A stretch of DNA of 35,807 bases from assembly GCA_902573295.1 (NCBI GenBank), contig CACGJB010000006.1, forward strand, positions 1 through 35,807. Direction: 5' to 3'. This stretch comes from an uncultured Pelagibacteraceae bacterium. Its GTDB lineage: Bacteria > Pseudomonadota > Alphaproteobacteria > Pelagibacterales > Pelagibacteraceae. Position numbers and translations under genes: made by a program. Position 1 is the first letter of the stretch, and each line of letters opens with the position of its first letter. A model generated the notes under the pieces. It made no database searches. It worked only from the letters and a program-made list of their open reading frames with translations, and was not told the DNA's origin. Positions 6,934 to 14,462 of the stretch are shown here, one piece after another.

Positions 6934-8161
6934 TTATATTTTTATTGTACGCCATCATTATTCCATAATTTATCCAAAAAATTACTGAAGTAAGTGTAGA
7001 AAAAAAACTACCACTAGGCAAATATGGTAAAAGTGACATCAAAACAAAAATTATTCCCGCAAGTTGAAAGGTATTTTTATTTTTAATATAATTAATTGAA
7101 GATAATATTAGAGAATATAATATAAATAATAAAAAAATCACATATCCAAATAAACCTGTTTCTGATAAAAATTCAAAGTGGATTTGATGAGGATGAGTGC
7201 TAGCTCTATCAAATGTGTGAGTAAATTTCTCATTGTAATATTCACTCTTTCTACTTTCTATTCTAAAATTTTTAATGCCGACTCCAAATAATTTGTTTTT
7301 TTCAAATATTTTGAAGGCAGTGTCATAGTGTGCTCCATAATGTGAAGATTTTAGATATTTTTCTACCCCATCTTTTGAAATAATATTTATAACTTGTTCA
7401 TAAAAACGTGATTTGTATGTTTCATTAAAATAAATAAATACAAAAGTTAACGAAGAAATTAGAAATAAAATTAAGATTTTTTTAGTAAAACTTATTTTTA
7501 AAATTAAATAGGTCATTAAGGTAATTCCTATTACTAATTTTATGAAATTTGACCTCTCACCTATAAGAAGAGATAAAATTATTAAAACAAGTGTAATTAA
7601 AATTAAATATGTTTCTTTTATTTTCATTTTTTCGTACAAATAAGCAATCGATAAAAAAGAAAATCCTAGTAAAAAATAACCAGCAACCAGCTCATCTCCA
7701 AAAAAGCCACTTAATCGTCCAGGCATATAAGATTTAAAACCTATTATATTTTTACCAAAAAAAAACTCAATTAGTAAATCTATTGAAATTATAAGAAGTG
7801 TTATCGACCAAATTTTAAATATTTTTTCAATCTTTAAATCTTTTTTTTTTTCTAAATATCCAAATGATAAAATAAAAAAAATTAAAAATAAAAATTTAAG
7901 AACTCTAGGATAGGTTAAGTTGAAATTATCTGAATTATAAAGATTTACAAGTAGTGATAAAAATAAAAAAAATAGTAATAAAAAAGTTTTATTTTTGAAA
8001 AAGTTTGTCTTAATGTTAAGTGTTAAAAAAATTACTGAAATCAAGAATATATATAAATTTATAATTAAATTTCCCAAAACTATTGATAAAGGAATAGATG
8101 AAATTAAAAAAAATAATATTAAATCTAAAATATTTTTATTATTTTTTAGTTTCAATTCCAT
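6923..8161 (-). CDS. O-antigen ligase/polymerase-like membrane protein (Wzy_C type)
   Basis: A 412-residue, very hydrophobic protein with about ten to twelve transmembrane helices. A long loop between helices (about residues 240-325) contains THPHQIHFEFLSETGLFGYV, the typical Wzy_C pattern of a His-rich loop followed by Glu and GLxGY. GERSN near 201-205 is a second conserved piece. The family joins or polymerises lipid-linked glycans at the periplasmic face (WaaL, Wzy, PglL); which activity applies here is not readable. It starts 12 bp downstream of the initiator tRNA gene and probably shares its transcript. Confidence 0.8.
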   Translation of the reverse strand: MELKLKNNKNILDLILFFLISSIPLSIVLGNLIINLYIFLISVIFLTLNIKTNFFKNKTFLLLFFLFLSLLVNLYNSDNFNLTYPRVLKFLFLIFFILSFGYLEKKKDLKIEKIFKIWSITLLIISIDLLIEFFFGKNIIGFKSYMPGRLSGFFGDELVAGYFLLGFSFLSIAYLYEKMKIKETYLILITLVLIILSLLIGERSNFIKLVIGITLMTYLILKISFTKKILILFLISSLTFVFIYFNETYKSRFYEQVINIISKDGVEKYLKSSHYGAHYDTAFKIFEKNKLFGVGIKNFRIESRKSEYYNEKFTHTFDRASTHPHQIHFEFLSETGLFGYVIFLLFILYSLILSSINYIKNKNTFQLAGIIFVLMSLLPYLPSGSFFSTLTSVIFWINYGIMMAYNKNITKF

Positions 8162-8173
8162 AGTTTCTAGAAT

Positions 8174-8250
<77 letters not shown>

Positions 8251-8256
8251 GTATAC

Positions 8257-8463
8257 TTAAATTCTATTCTTAAGTTTATTAAGTTTTTTTACTCTTTTAA
8301 TATTTTCTTGAAGAATTCTTTTTTTCTTTTCTGAGGGTTTCTCATACGTATTTTTTAATTTAATTACTTTAAAGAATCCATCTCTTTGAAGCTTTCTTTT
8401 TAAAACTCTCAAAGCCTGCTCAATATTATTATCTTTAACTTCTATTTTAATAACTACCTCCAA
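8257..8463 (-). CDS. rpsU: 30S ribosomal protein S21
   Basis: A small basic protein with the S21 signature KDNNIEQALRVLKRKLQRDG and YEKPSEKKK, ending in a Lys/Arg-rich helix; S21 sits near the Shine-Dalgarno helix of 16S rRNA. The coordinates give the longest frame with a conventional start (TTG at 8463, 68 residues). The better start is probably ATT at 8451-8449: alignment to the alphaproteobacterial N terminus (MQVLVRDNN pattern) places Met at that codon, and a perfect GGAGG (8461-8457) precedes it by 5 nt, while TTG 8463 has no ribosome binding site. That gives 64 residues. It is followed closely by the initiator tRNA gene. Confidence 0.93.
   Translation of the reverse strand: MEVVIKIEVKDNNIEQALRVLKRKLQRDGFFKVIKLKNTYEKPSEKKKRILQENIKRVKKLNKLKNRI
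8457..8461 (-). promoter_or_regulatory. Strong ribosome binding site deciding the rpsU start
   Basis: GGAGG on the minus strand is followed by TAGTT and then ATT (8451-8449). The 5-nt spacing is optimal for an ATT start, and the site lies inside the frame if TTG 8463 were used. Such a full Shine-Dalgarno is uncommon in this window. Confidence 0.6.
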
Positions 8464-8487
8464 AAAAAGTGGTTGATTATCACTTTT
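8462..8487 (-). promoter_or_regulatory. Weak hairpin with T-run just before rpsU
   Basis: On the minus strand AAAAGTG (8487-8481), a 9-nt loop, CACTTTT (8471-8465) and three further T form a 7-bp stem with a run of seven T. It has terminator shape but only two G-C pairs. It could weaken readthrough from trcR or act as a leader structure; a chance A+T-rich repeat is possible. Confidence 0.3.
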
Positions 8488-8515
8488 ACAAATTTATGTC
8501 TATTTATTTTATTCA

Positions 8516-9097
8516 TTATATAGCTGTTTGATTAGCTTTATTTTGTTTCTCTTTATCTTTTTTTTCTCTTTTAATTCTTCTTTCTGCTTTCCCAATAGCT
8601 TCTACCAAATCTTTTTGAGTGAATAGATTTAAAGCAACAGGATCTTTTGGGTTTAGATTGTTATAGTTCCAATAACTTTTATTTCTAATCGATGTCACAG
8701 AATTTTTTGTAATCCCAACTAATTTTGCTATTTGAGAGTCTTTTAATATGTTGTGTTGTTTTATAAGCCATAAAGCTGAATCTGGCTTATCTTGTCTTTT
8801 TGATAGCGGGATATATTTTTTTATTTGTTTTTCATTATTTGAAATTTCAATATCACTACTTTTTATTTGCAATGGTCTGTTTTCATCATTCGATGATAAT
8901 TCAATTTCCTCTCTTGAAAGCTGTCCAGAAATAATTGGATTGTAAGCTTTAATACCTTTTGCAACTTCGCCATCAGCAATTCCTTGAATTTCAACCTCAT
9001 GTAATTTACAGAAGTTTGCTATTTGTTTAAATGTTAAAGATGTATTTTCAACTAACCATACGGCAGTAGCCATTGGCATTAAAGGTGCATTTGACAT
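8516..9097 (-). CDS. trcR: TrcR-like cell-cycle transcriptional regulator (DUF1013)
   Basis: A 193-residue protein of the alphaproteobacterial DUF1013 family, known as TrcR. Two similar helix-turn-helix-like halves are visible: ATAVWLVENTSLTFKQIANF at 10-29 and ALWLIKQHNILKDSQIAKLV at 108-127, each followed by a GI or IRN segment. The C terminus is a charged helix. It starts immediately after the rpmE stop, the arrangement expected for this family. Role in DNA binding and cell-cycle control is from family knowledge, not visible here. Confidence 0.85.
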   Translation of the reverse strand: MSNAPLMPMATAVWLVENTSLTFKQIANFCKLHEVEIQGIADGEVAKGIKAYNPIISGQLSREEIELSSNDENRPLQIKSSDIEISNNEKQIKKYIPLSKRQDKPDSALWLIKQHNILKDSQIAKLVGITKNSVTSIRNKSYWNYNNLNPKDPVALNLFTQKDLVEAIGKAERRIKREKKDKEKQNKANQTAI

Positions 9098-9328
9098 TTA
9101 GCTTTTCTTTTCTGATTTAAAATTTTGGAATTTTTTGTTGAATTTACTTATTCTTCCTTTATCCATTAATTTTTGTTTTCCACCCGTCCAGGCCGCATGA
9201 GACTTAGGATCAATCTCTAACTTTAATGTATCACCTTCAGATCCCCAAGTTGATTTTGTTTCAAATTGAGTACCATCAGTCATCTCTACTTTTATCGTGT
9301 GGTAGTTGGGGTGAATGTCTTTTTTCAT
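9098..9328 (-). CDS. rpmE: 50S ribosomal protein L31, zinc-free type
   Basis: A 76-residue protein beginning [19 protein letters not shown] with the [11 protein letters not shown] segment at 41-51, both typical of alphaproteobacterial L31. There is no cysteine, so the CxxC zinc site of the C-plus form is missing. L31 bridges the ribosomal subunits. ATG at 9328 has no obvious Shine-Dalgarno. It abuts trcR downstream and lies 35 bp after the suhB stop, a gap holding a promoter candidate. Confidence 0.95.
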   Translation of the reverse strand: MKKDIHPNYHTIKVEMTDGTQFETKSTWGSEGDTLKLEIDPKSHAAWTGGKQKLMDKGRISKFNKKFQNFKSEKKS

Positions 9329-9335
9329 AACGAGA

Positions 9336-9363
9336 CTTATAACAAAAGAAACTTAGAACACAA
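9336..9363 (-). promoter_or_regulatory. Candidate promoter for rpmE-trcR
   Basis: On the minus strand TTGTGT (9363-9358), 16 bp, then TATAAG (9341-9336). The -10 matches five of six consensus bases and equals the -10 proposed for 5S; the -35 matches only its first three. Initiation near 9329-9330 would give an almost leaderless rpmE mRNA, consistent with the missing ribosome binding site. Inference only. Confidence 0.33.
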
Positions 9364-10104
9364 TTAAAAGTTCTGTAAATTTTTAAGCATTTTATCGTTA
9401 ATTGCACCACTTGATGCTCGAATATCTATATTATTTTGATCGAATTTATATAAATCATTGACTATACCACCTGCCTCCTCTACCAACAAGGCACCCGCTG
9501 CTACGTCCCAAATATTAATTTTATTTTGAAAAAAACCATCTAACCTGCCCGAAGCCACATAAGCCAGGTCTAAAGCTGCGCATCCGCTGTATCTCATATT
9601 TAAATTGCTCAATTTGACTCCCTCATGATTGCTGGAAAACAAACATTCATCTATTAAGTTTTTGCTTGATACTCTTAATCTTTGATTATTTAGATAGGCT
9701 CCTTTGTTTTTTTCTGCATAAAACATTTCATCTTTAATTGGATCATAAATTAAACCACAAATTATCTCTTTTTTTGATTCAAGAGCTACACAAATTGAAA
9801 AATGAGGAATACCATGTAGAAAATTTGTCGTACCATCTATTGGATCGATTATCCAAATATTATCTTTATCTTTGTTTTTAATTGAACCAACCTCTTCTGA
9901 TAAAAAAGAATAATTTTTTTTAGTTTTAGAAAGTTCTTCAATTAGAATTTTTTCAATATTTTTATCAGTTTTTGTAACAAAATCTCTAGGTCCTTTTTTA
10001 GATACTTGTAGTTTCTCAACTTCTCCAAAATCCCTTATAGCTGACTTTGAGGCTTTCTCAGCTGCTTTGATCATAATATTTAAATTTGAAGATATAGAGA
10101 TCAT
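9364..10104 (-). CDS. suhB: Inositol-1-monophosphatase family phosphatase
   Basis: A 246-residue Mg-dependent phosphatase of the inositol monophosphatase family. The metal site is complete: Glu70-Glu71 (LSEEVG), DPIDGTTNF at 87-95, and WDVAAGALLVEEAGG near 199-213. Bacterial SuhB-type enzymes hydrolyse inositol-1-phosphate and related sugar phosphates; a fructose-1,6-bisphosphatase-like use would suit its place after fba, but is speculation. It is the last gene of the tkt-suhB string; its ATG is 1 bp after the efp stop. Confidence 0.9.
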   Translation of the reverse strand: MISISSNLNIMIKAAEKASKSAIRDFGEVEKLQVSKKGPRDFVTKTDKNIEKILIEELSKTKKNYSFLSEEVGSIKNKDKDNIWIIDPIDGTTNFLHGIPHFSICVALESKKEIICGLIYDPIKDEMFYAEKNKGAYLNNQRLRVSSKNLIDECLFSSNHEGVKLSNLNMRYSGCAALDLAYVASGRLDGFFQNKINIWDVAAGALLVEEAGGIVNDLYKFDQNNIDIRASSGAINDKMLKNLQNF

Positions 10105-10105
10105 T

Positions 10106-10666
10106 TTAGATTTTTTTTATGTATTCTAAATTTCTAGTATCAACTACGATTTCATCACCTGCTTCAATAAAAGGAGGAACTTGAATATTTAAACCATTAT
10201 CAAGAGTTGCTGGTTTATAAGATGACGACACAGTTTGCCCTTTTAGTGCTGCATCAGTAGTTTCAATTTTACACTGTACTTGGTTAGGTAATTCAATTGA
10301 TAGTGGGTTTTCATTATAAAAACTTACAGAAACTTGCAGGTTTTCAGTCAAAAGTTTACCTTTATCACCTACAGTTTCTTTTTTTATTTCTATTTGTTCA
10401 AATGTTTTTGGATTCATAAAAAAATAATTAGCCTCGTCACTGTAAAGATAATTAAAAATCGTTTCCTCTAATGATGCTTTTTCTACTGTTTCACTTGATC
10501 TAAATCTCTCATTTAACTTTGTATTTTTATTTAAGCTTTTCATTTCAACTTGAGCAAATGCACCACCCTTACCCGGTTTTACATGTTGGGTTTTTAAAAC
10601 TTGCCATAAGTCATTTTTATATTCTAAGAGCATTCCAACTCTTATTTCACCAGCATTAATTTTCAT
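10106..10666 (-). CDS. efp: Translation elongation factor P
   Basis: Relieves ribosome stalling at polyproline stretches. The 186-residue protein has the three-domain EF-P length, with KPGKGGAF at 30-37; Lys33 at the loop tip is the residue that EpmA-type enzymes modify with beta-lysine in relatives. NPLSIELPNQV near 125-135 and PPFIEAGDEIVVDTRNLEY near the end are family signatures. Its ATG overlaps the thiE stop by 4 bp. Confidence 0.95.
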   Translation of the reverse strand: MKINAGEIRVGMLLEYKNDLWQVLKTQHVKPGKGGAFAQVEMKSLNKNTKLNERFRSSETVEKASLEETIFNYLYSDEANYFFMNPKTFEQIEIKKETVGDKGKLLTENLQVSVSFYNENPLSIELPNQVQCKIETTDAALKGQTVSSSYKPATLDNGLNIQVPPFIEAGDEIVVDTRNLEYIKKI

Positions 10667-11277
10667 TTTAATCTTTCTATAGCTTGTAATGGTTTAAATT
10701 TTTTATTTTTCCAAATGTAGCTTGAAATAGCTAAAAAATTAGCATTATTCAATAATAGATTTTTATAATTAATATCATTAATTCCACCAATAGCTACTGT
10801 TGGAGTTTTTGTAAATTTTTTAACTTTATTTAAAATTTTTACAGAGGCTAGATGCTTAGTTTTTTTAGTTTTAGATTGATAAAAGGCACCAAACGCAATG
10901 TAATCAGCTTTAGCTTTAATTGCTTTTTTTGCTAAATTCATAGAATTATGACAGGTAATTCCTATAATTTTTTTACCGATTATTTTTTTTGCTTTCTTAA
11001 TATTCATATCTTTTTGACCTAGATGGCAACCATCTGCGTCTAATTTTAAAGCAAGCAAAGGATCATCATTAATTATGAATTTTACTTTATTTTTTTTACA
11101 AATATTTTTAATTTTTTCTCCAATTTTCATTTTCTTATTTTGAGAGTAACTTTTAAGTCTGAGCTGAAAAAAACTTACCTTTCCTGTTTTTAAAACCAAA
11201 TTTAAATTAATATAGAAATAAGCAGAAATTTTGTTAGGGGAAATAAGATAAATAAATTTTTTTTTATTTATTTTCAA
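10663..11277 (-). CDS. thiE: Thiamine-phosphate synthase (thiE family)
   Basis: Joins HMP pyrophosphate and thiazole phosphate to give thiamine phosphate in the cytosol. The 204-residue TIM-barrel shows FQLRLKS at about 37-43, INDDPLLALKLDADGCHLGQ at 70-89, GITCHN near 105-110, and the phosphate loop AIGGIN near 162-167. A TenI-like non-synthase paralogue cannot be fully excluded. Start is TTG at 11277, overlapping fba by 14 bp. With thiD in the same window it supports thiamine assembly from imported pyrimidine precursors. Confidence 0.83.
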   Translation of the reverse strand: MKINKKKFIYLISPNKISAYFYINLNLVLKTGKVSFFQLRLKSYSQNKKMKIGEKIKNICKKNKVKFIINDDPLLALKLDADGCHLGQKDMNIKKAKKIIGKKIIGITCHNSMNLAKKAIKAKADYIAFGAFYQSKTKKTKHLASVKILNKVKKFTKTPTVAIGGINDINYKNLLLNNANFLAISSYIWKNKKFKPLQAIERLK

Positions 11278-12274
11278 GTTCGCTCGACCATTTTCCTTGA
11301 GCAGCCAAGGTACACATTTTAGCTCTATGATTAAAAGTAGTCTGAGTCGCTACTACATTTTTAATATCATTAGACCAAACTTTCAAAGCACTTTGTTGAA
11401 GAGCTCTTCCATACGAATAAGTCATTATAAAATTTGTATTATTATTTTTATTAATTAAATTTAAATTTTCTGTAGCTTCAATTTCAGATTGCCCTCCAGA
11501 TAAAAAAGCTATTCCAGGAACTTCATTAGGGACCGAATTTTTAAGACATTCTAGAGTTTTTACAGAAACTTCTTCATTTGAAATTTTATCTTTTGATTGG
11601 TTTCCTGCCAATATCATGTTTGGTTTTAAAATAATTCCTGAAAGATCAACTTTATGTATTATTAATTCCTCGAAACATTTTTTAATCACTTCTGATGTTT
11701 TGCTTAAGCAAATTTCAGCAGAGTGAGTTCCGTCCATTAATACTTCTGGTTCTACTATTGGAACCATTCCACTTTCTTGAACTAGCGCAGAGTACCTGGC
11801 AAGCGCATGAGCATTACTACTAATTGCTAATTTGCTTGGATATTTTTCACTTATGGAATAGACACCTCTCCATTTTGCAAATCTTGCTCCAAGATCATAA
11901 TATTTTTTTAATCTGTCTCGAAGGCCATCTAATCCTTCTGTAATTTTTTCTTTAGGGGAATTCGCTAAATCTTTTGCACCAGTATCAACTTTAATTCCAG
12001 GTACTGCACCTGAACTAGATATTAAATCTGGTATTGATTTTCCTGTGCTAGAAATTTGATTTATGGTTTCATCGTAAAGTATCACACCACCAATATAGTC
12101 TTTCATTCCTTCTGACGAAAAAAGAATTTCTCTGAAGGCAAGCCTATTTTCTTGGGTTGATTTGATGTTTACAGTTTCAAGTCTTTTTGTCATGGTTCCA
12201 TTGCTTTCATCAGCCGCAAGTATACCTTTGCCATTTGAAATTATTTTAAGTGCAATTTTATTTAATTCTGACAT
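11264..12274 (-). CDS. fba: Class I fructose-bisphosphate aldolase
   Basis: Cleaves or forms fructose-1,6-bisphosphate through a Schiff base, without metal. The 336-residue sequence has AADESNGTMTKR at 20-31 and KWRGVYS at 134-140, both typical of the eukaryote-like class I family. The Schiff-base lysine is Lys217 in GIILKPNMIL, and FLSGGQSE near 258-265 is the phosphate-binding motif. It follows pgk by 1 bp in the tkt-gap-pgk-fba set. Confidence 0.95.
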   Translation of the reverse strand: MSELNKIALKIISNGKGILAADESNGTMTKRLETVNIKSTQENRLAFREILFSSEGMKDYIGGVILYDETINQISSTGKSIPDLISSSGAVPGIKVDTGAKDLANSPKEKITEGLDGLRDRLKKYYDLGARFAKWRGVYSISEKYPSKLAISSNAHALARYSALVQESGMVPIVEPEVLMDGTHSAEICLSKTSEVIKKCFEELIIHKVDLSGIILKPNMILAGNQSKDKISNEEVSVKTLECLKNSVPNEVPGIAFLSGGQSEIEATENLNLINKNNNTNFIMTYSYGRALQQSALKVWSNDIKNVVATQTTFNHRAKMCTLAAQGKWSSELENK

Positions 12275-12275
12275 T

Positions 12276-13454
12276 TTAATTTAATGCGGTTATACCAGGA
12301 AGGTTTTTACCTTCAAGATATTCTAAAAAAGCTCCACCTGCAGTTGAAACAAAATTAAATTCATTAACAGCCTTTAAGTTGTTTAATAAAGAAACTGTGT
12401 CCCCACCGCCAGCAACTGAAAAAATTTTGTTTGCTTTATTATTTTCAATTATTTTTTTTGCTATTTGATTACTTCCATAAGCAAAATTTGGATTTTCAAA
12501 ATATCCTGCGGGCCCATTCCAAAGTATAGTTTTACTGTTGTCAATAATTTTTGTGATTTTATCTATAGTTTTTGGACCAATATCTAATATCATTTCATCA
12601 GATAATACTTCGTTCAATTCTTTCTTTTGAGGAGATCCATTTAAATCTTTAGATACAATTACATCTTCTGGATAGATAATTTTACACTTTTCTTTTTTTG
12701 AAAGAGAGATGATTTCTTCAACTATTTTATCGCAATTTTTTTCTTTAATAGACTTTCCAACACTATTTCCTAAATATTCTATAAAATTATTTGCCATACC
12801 CCCAACAATGATAATATTGTCAAATTTAGGAATTAAATTTTTAATAACACTAATCTTAGTTGAAATTTTAGACCCTCCAATAATACAAGTAATTGGTCTG
12901 ACAATCTCAGAAGTTATTCTATTAAGTGCATTCACTTCTAAGTCTAACTGTAATCCAGAAAATGAGGGTAAGAATTTTGGAATTTTATAAATTGAGGTAT
13001 GAGCTCTATGCGAACAAGAGAAAGCGTCATTGACATATATATCTCCAAGATTTGATATTAGCTCAGCAAACTTATTGTCATTTTGCTCCTCTTCAGAATA
13101 AAATCTAATATTTTCTAAAATAAAAATATCTTCATTGTAGTTATTAAAGAAATTTTTGTTTTTTATTTCTTTAATATTTTCTCTAATAAGCTTTACTTTT
13201 TTTTTTAATTTATTTTGCAATTCTTCACAAATTGGTTTTAGGGAGAGCTCTTTAACAATTTTACCTTTTGGTCTTCCAACATGAGATAAAATTATAATTT
13301 TAGCTTTTTCTTTAATCAAAAAATTTAATGTAGGAAGAATTTTATCGATTCTTGTTGTGTCTGTTATCTTATCTTTTTCCAAAGGGACATTCAAATCTAG
13401 TCTTAATAGTATTTTTTTATTGCTTAGATTTTTTTCGTTTATAATACTTCTCAT
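12276..13454 (-). CDS. pgk: Phosphoglycerate kinase
   Basis: Transfers phosphate between 1,3-bisphosphoglycerate and ADP. The 392-residue, two-domain protein has LRLDLNVP at 17-24, the substrate-binding HVGRPKGK at 58-65, a DAFSCSHRAH segment near 139-148 and the C-terminal nucleotide-loop GGGDTVSLL near 348-356. Its ATG shares the last base of the gap stop codon, so translation is coupled. Confidence 0.96.
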   Translation of the reverse strand: MRSIINEKNLSNKKILLRLDLNVPLEKDKITDTTRIDKILPTLNFLIKEKAKIIILSHVGRPKGKIVKELSLKPICEELQNKLKKKVKLIRENIKEIKNKNFFNNYNEDIFILENIRFYSEEEQNDNKFAELISNLGDIYVNDAFSCSHRAHTSIYKIPKFLPSFSGLQLDLEVNALNRITSEIVRPITCIIGGSKISTKISVIKNLIPKFDNIIIVGGMANNFIEYLGNSVGKSIKEKNCDKIVEEIISLSKKEKCKIIYPEDVIVSKDLNGSPQKKELNEVLSDEMILDIGPKTIDKITKIIDNSKTILWNGPAGYFENPNFAYGSNQIAKKIIENNKANKIFSVAGGGDTVSLLNNLKAVNEFNFVSTAGGAFLEYLEGKNLPGITALN

Positions 13455-14461
13455 TAAGAGATTTTATGCAAAGTTTCAGCGATATCACACATTCTATTAG
13501 AAAAGCCCCATTCATTATCATACCAGGCTGATATTTTTCCCATATTACTTCCAACTACATTTGTTAGAGAAGCATCTACTATTGCAGAAGCAGGATGATG
13601 ATTAAAATCTATAGATACTAATTTTTCATAAGTAACTTCTAATATATTTTTTAATTTATTTTTTGATGCTTGTTCAAAGGCATCATTAATTTTTTTAATA
13701 TTAATATCTTTTTTTGTACAAAAAACTAATTCAACAAGAGAAACATTAGGAGTAGGTACTCTCATTGCAACACCTTCTAACTTCCCTTTGAGGCTTGGTA
13801 TTATTTCTCCTATCGCTTTCGAAGCTCCTGTTGAAGTAGGAACTATAGATTGACTTGCAGATCTTGCTCTTCTTGGATCTTTGTGAGAGTTATCTAAAAT
13901 TCTTTGATCGCTAGTAAATGCATGAATTGTAGTCATAAAACCTTTTTCAATTTCAAAATTTTCGTTAAGAACACTGGACACTGGTGCCAAACAATTAGTG
14001 GTGCATGAGGCTGCAGATATTATTTTATCTTTTTTAGTAATTATATTTTCATTAACACCGAATACTATTGTTTTATCAGCATTTTTACATGGAGCAGAAA
14101 CGATCACTTTTTTTGCACCATTTTTTATATGAGCTAGAAGTTTTTCTTTTGAATTAAATTTTCCAGTACATTCAAAAACATAATCAACATCATATTTTTT
14201 CCAATTTATATCCTCAATTTTCGCTTCTTGAGAAAATGTAATTTTATTTTTATTTATTTTTAAATGATTTGGATCAAAATCTAAATCAGCATTTAATTTT
14301 CCATGTATAGAATCGTGTTTAATTAATTTAGATGTAGCTTCTGAATTTGACCTATTGTTTATGTGATTAATTTTTAAATTTTTATTTTTACTTTCAACAA
14401 TTGATCTAACAACCATACGACCAATCCGTCCCATCCCGTTAATTCCAATTTTAATTGTCAT
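13454..14461 (-). CDS. gap: Glyceraldehyde-3-phosphate dehydrogenase, type I
   Basis: Interconverts glyceraldehyde-3-phosphate and 1,3-bisphosphoglycerate. The 335-residue protein has INGMGRIGR at 7-15, the catalytic ASCTTNC at 151-157 with Cys153, HAFTSDQRILD near 180-190, and WYDNEWGFSNRM near 313-324. At the end of the second strand, where NAD-dependent enzymes carry Asp, it has Asn-Asn-Arg-Ser (35-38), suggesting NADP use. It sits between tkt and pgk with 1-bp junctions. Confidence 0.96.
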   Translation of the reverse strand: MTIKIGINGMGRIGRMVVRSIVESKNKNLKINHINNRSNSEATSKLIKHDSIHGKLNADLDFDPNHLKINKNKITFSQEAKIEDINWKKYDVDYVFECTGKFNSKEKLLAHIKNGAKKVIVSAPCKNADKTIVFGVNENIITKKDKIISAASCTTNCLAPVSSVLNENFEIEKGFMTTIHAFTSDQRILDNSHKDPRRARSASQSIVPTSTGASKAIGEIIPSLKGKLEGVAMRVPTPNVSLVELVFCTKKDINIKKINDAFEQASKNKLKNILEVTYEKLVSIDFNHHPASAIVDASLTNVVGSNMGKISAWYDNEWGFSNRMCDIAETLHKIS

Positions 14462-14462
14462 T

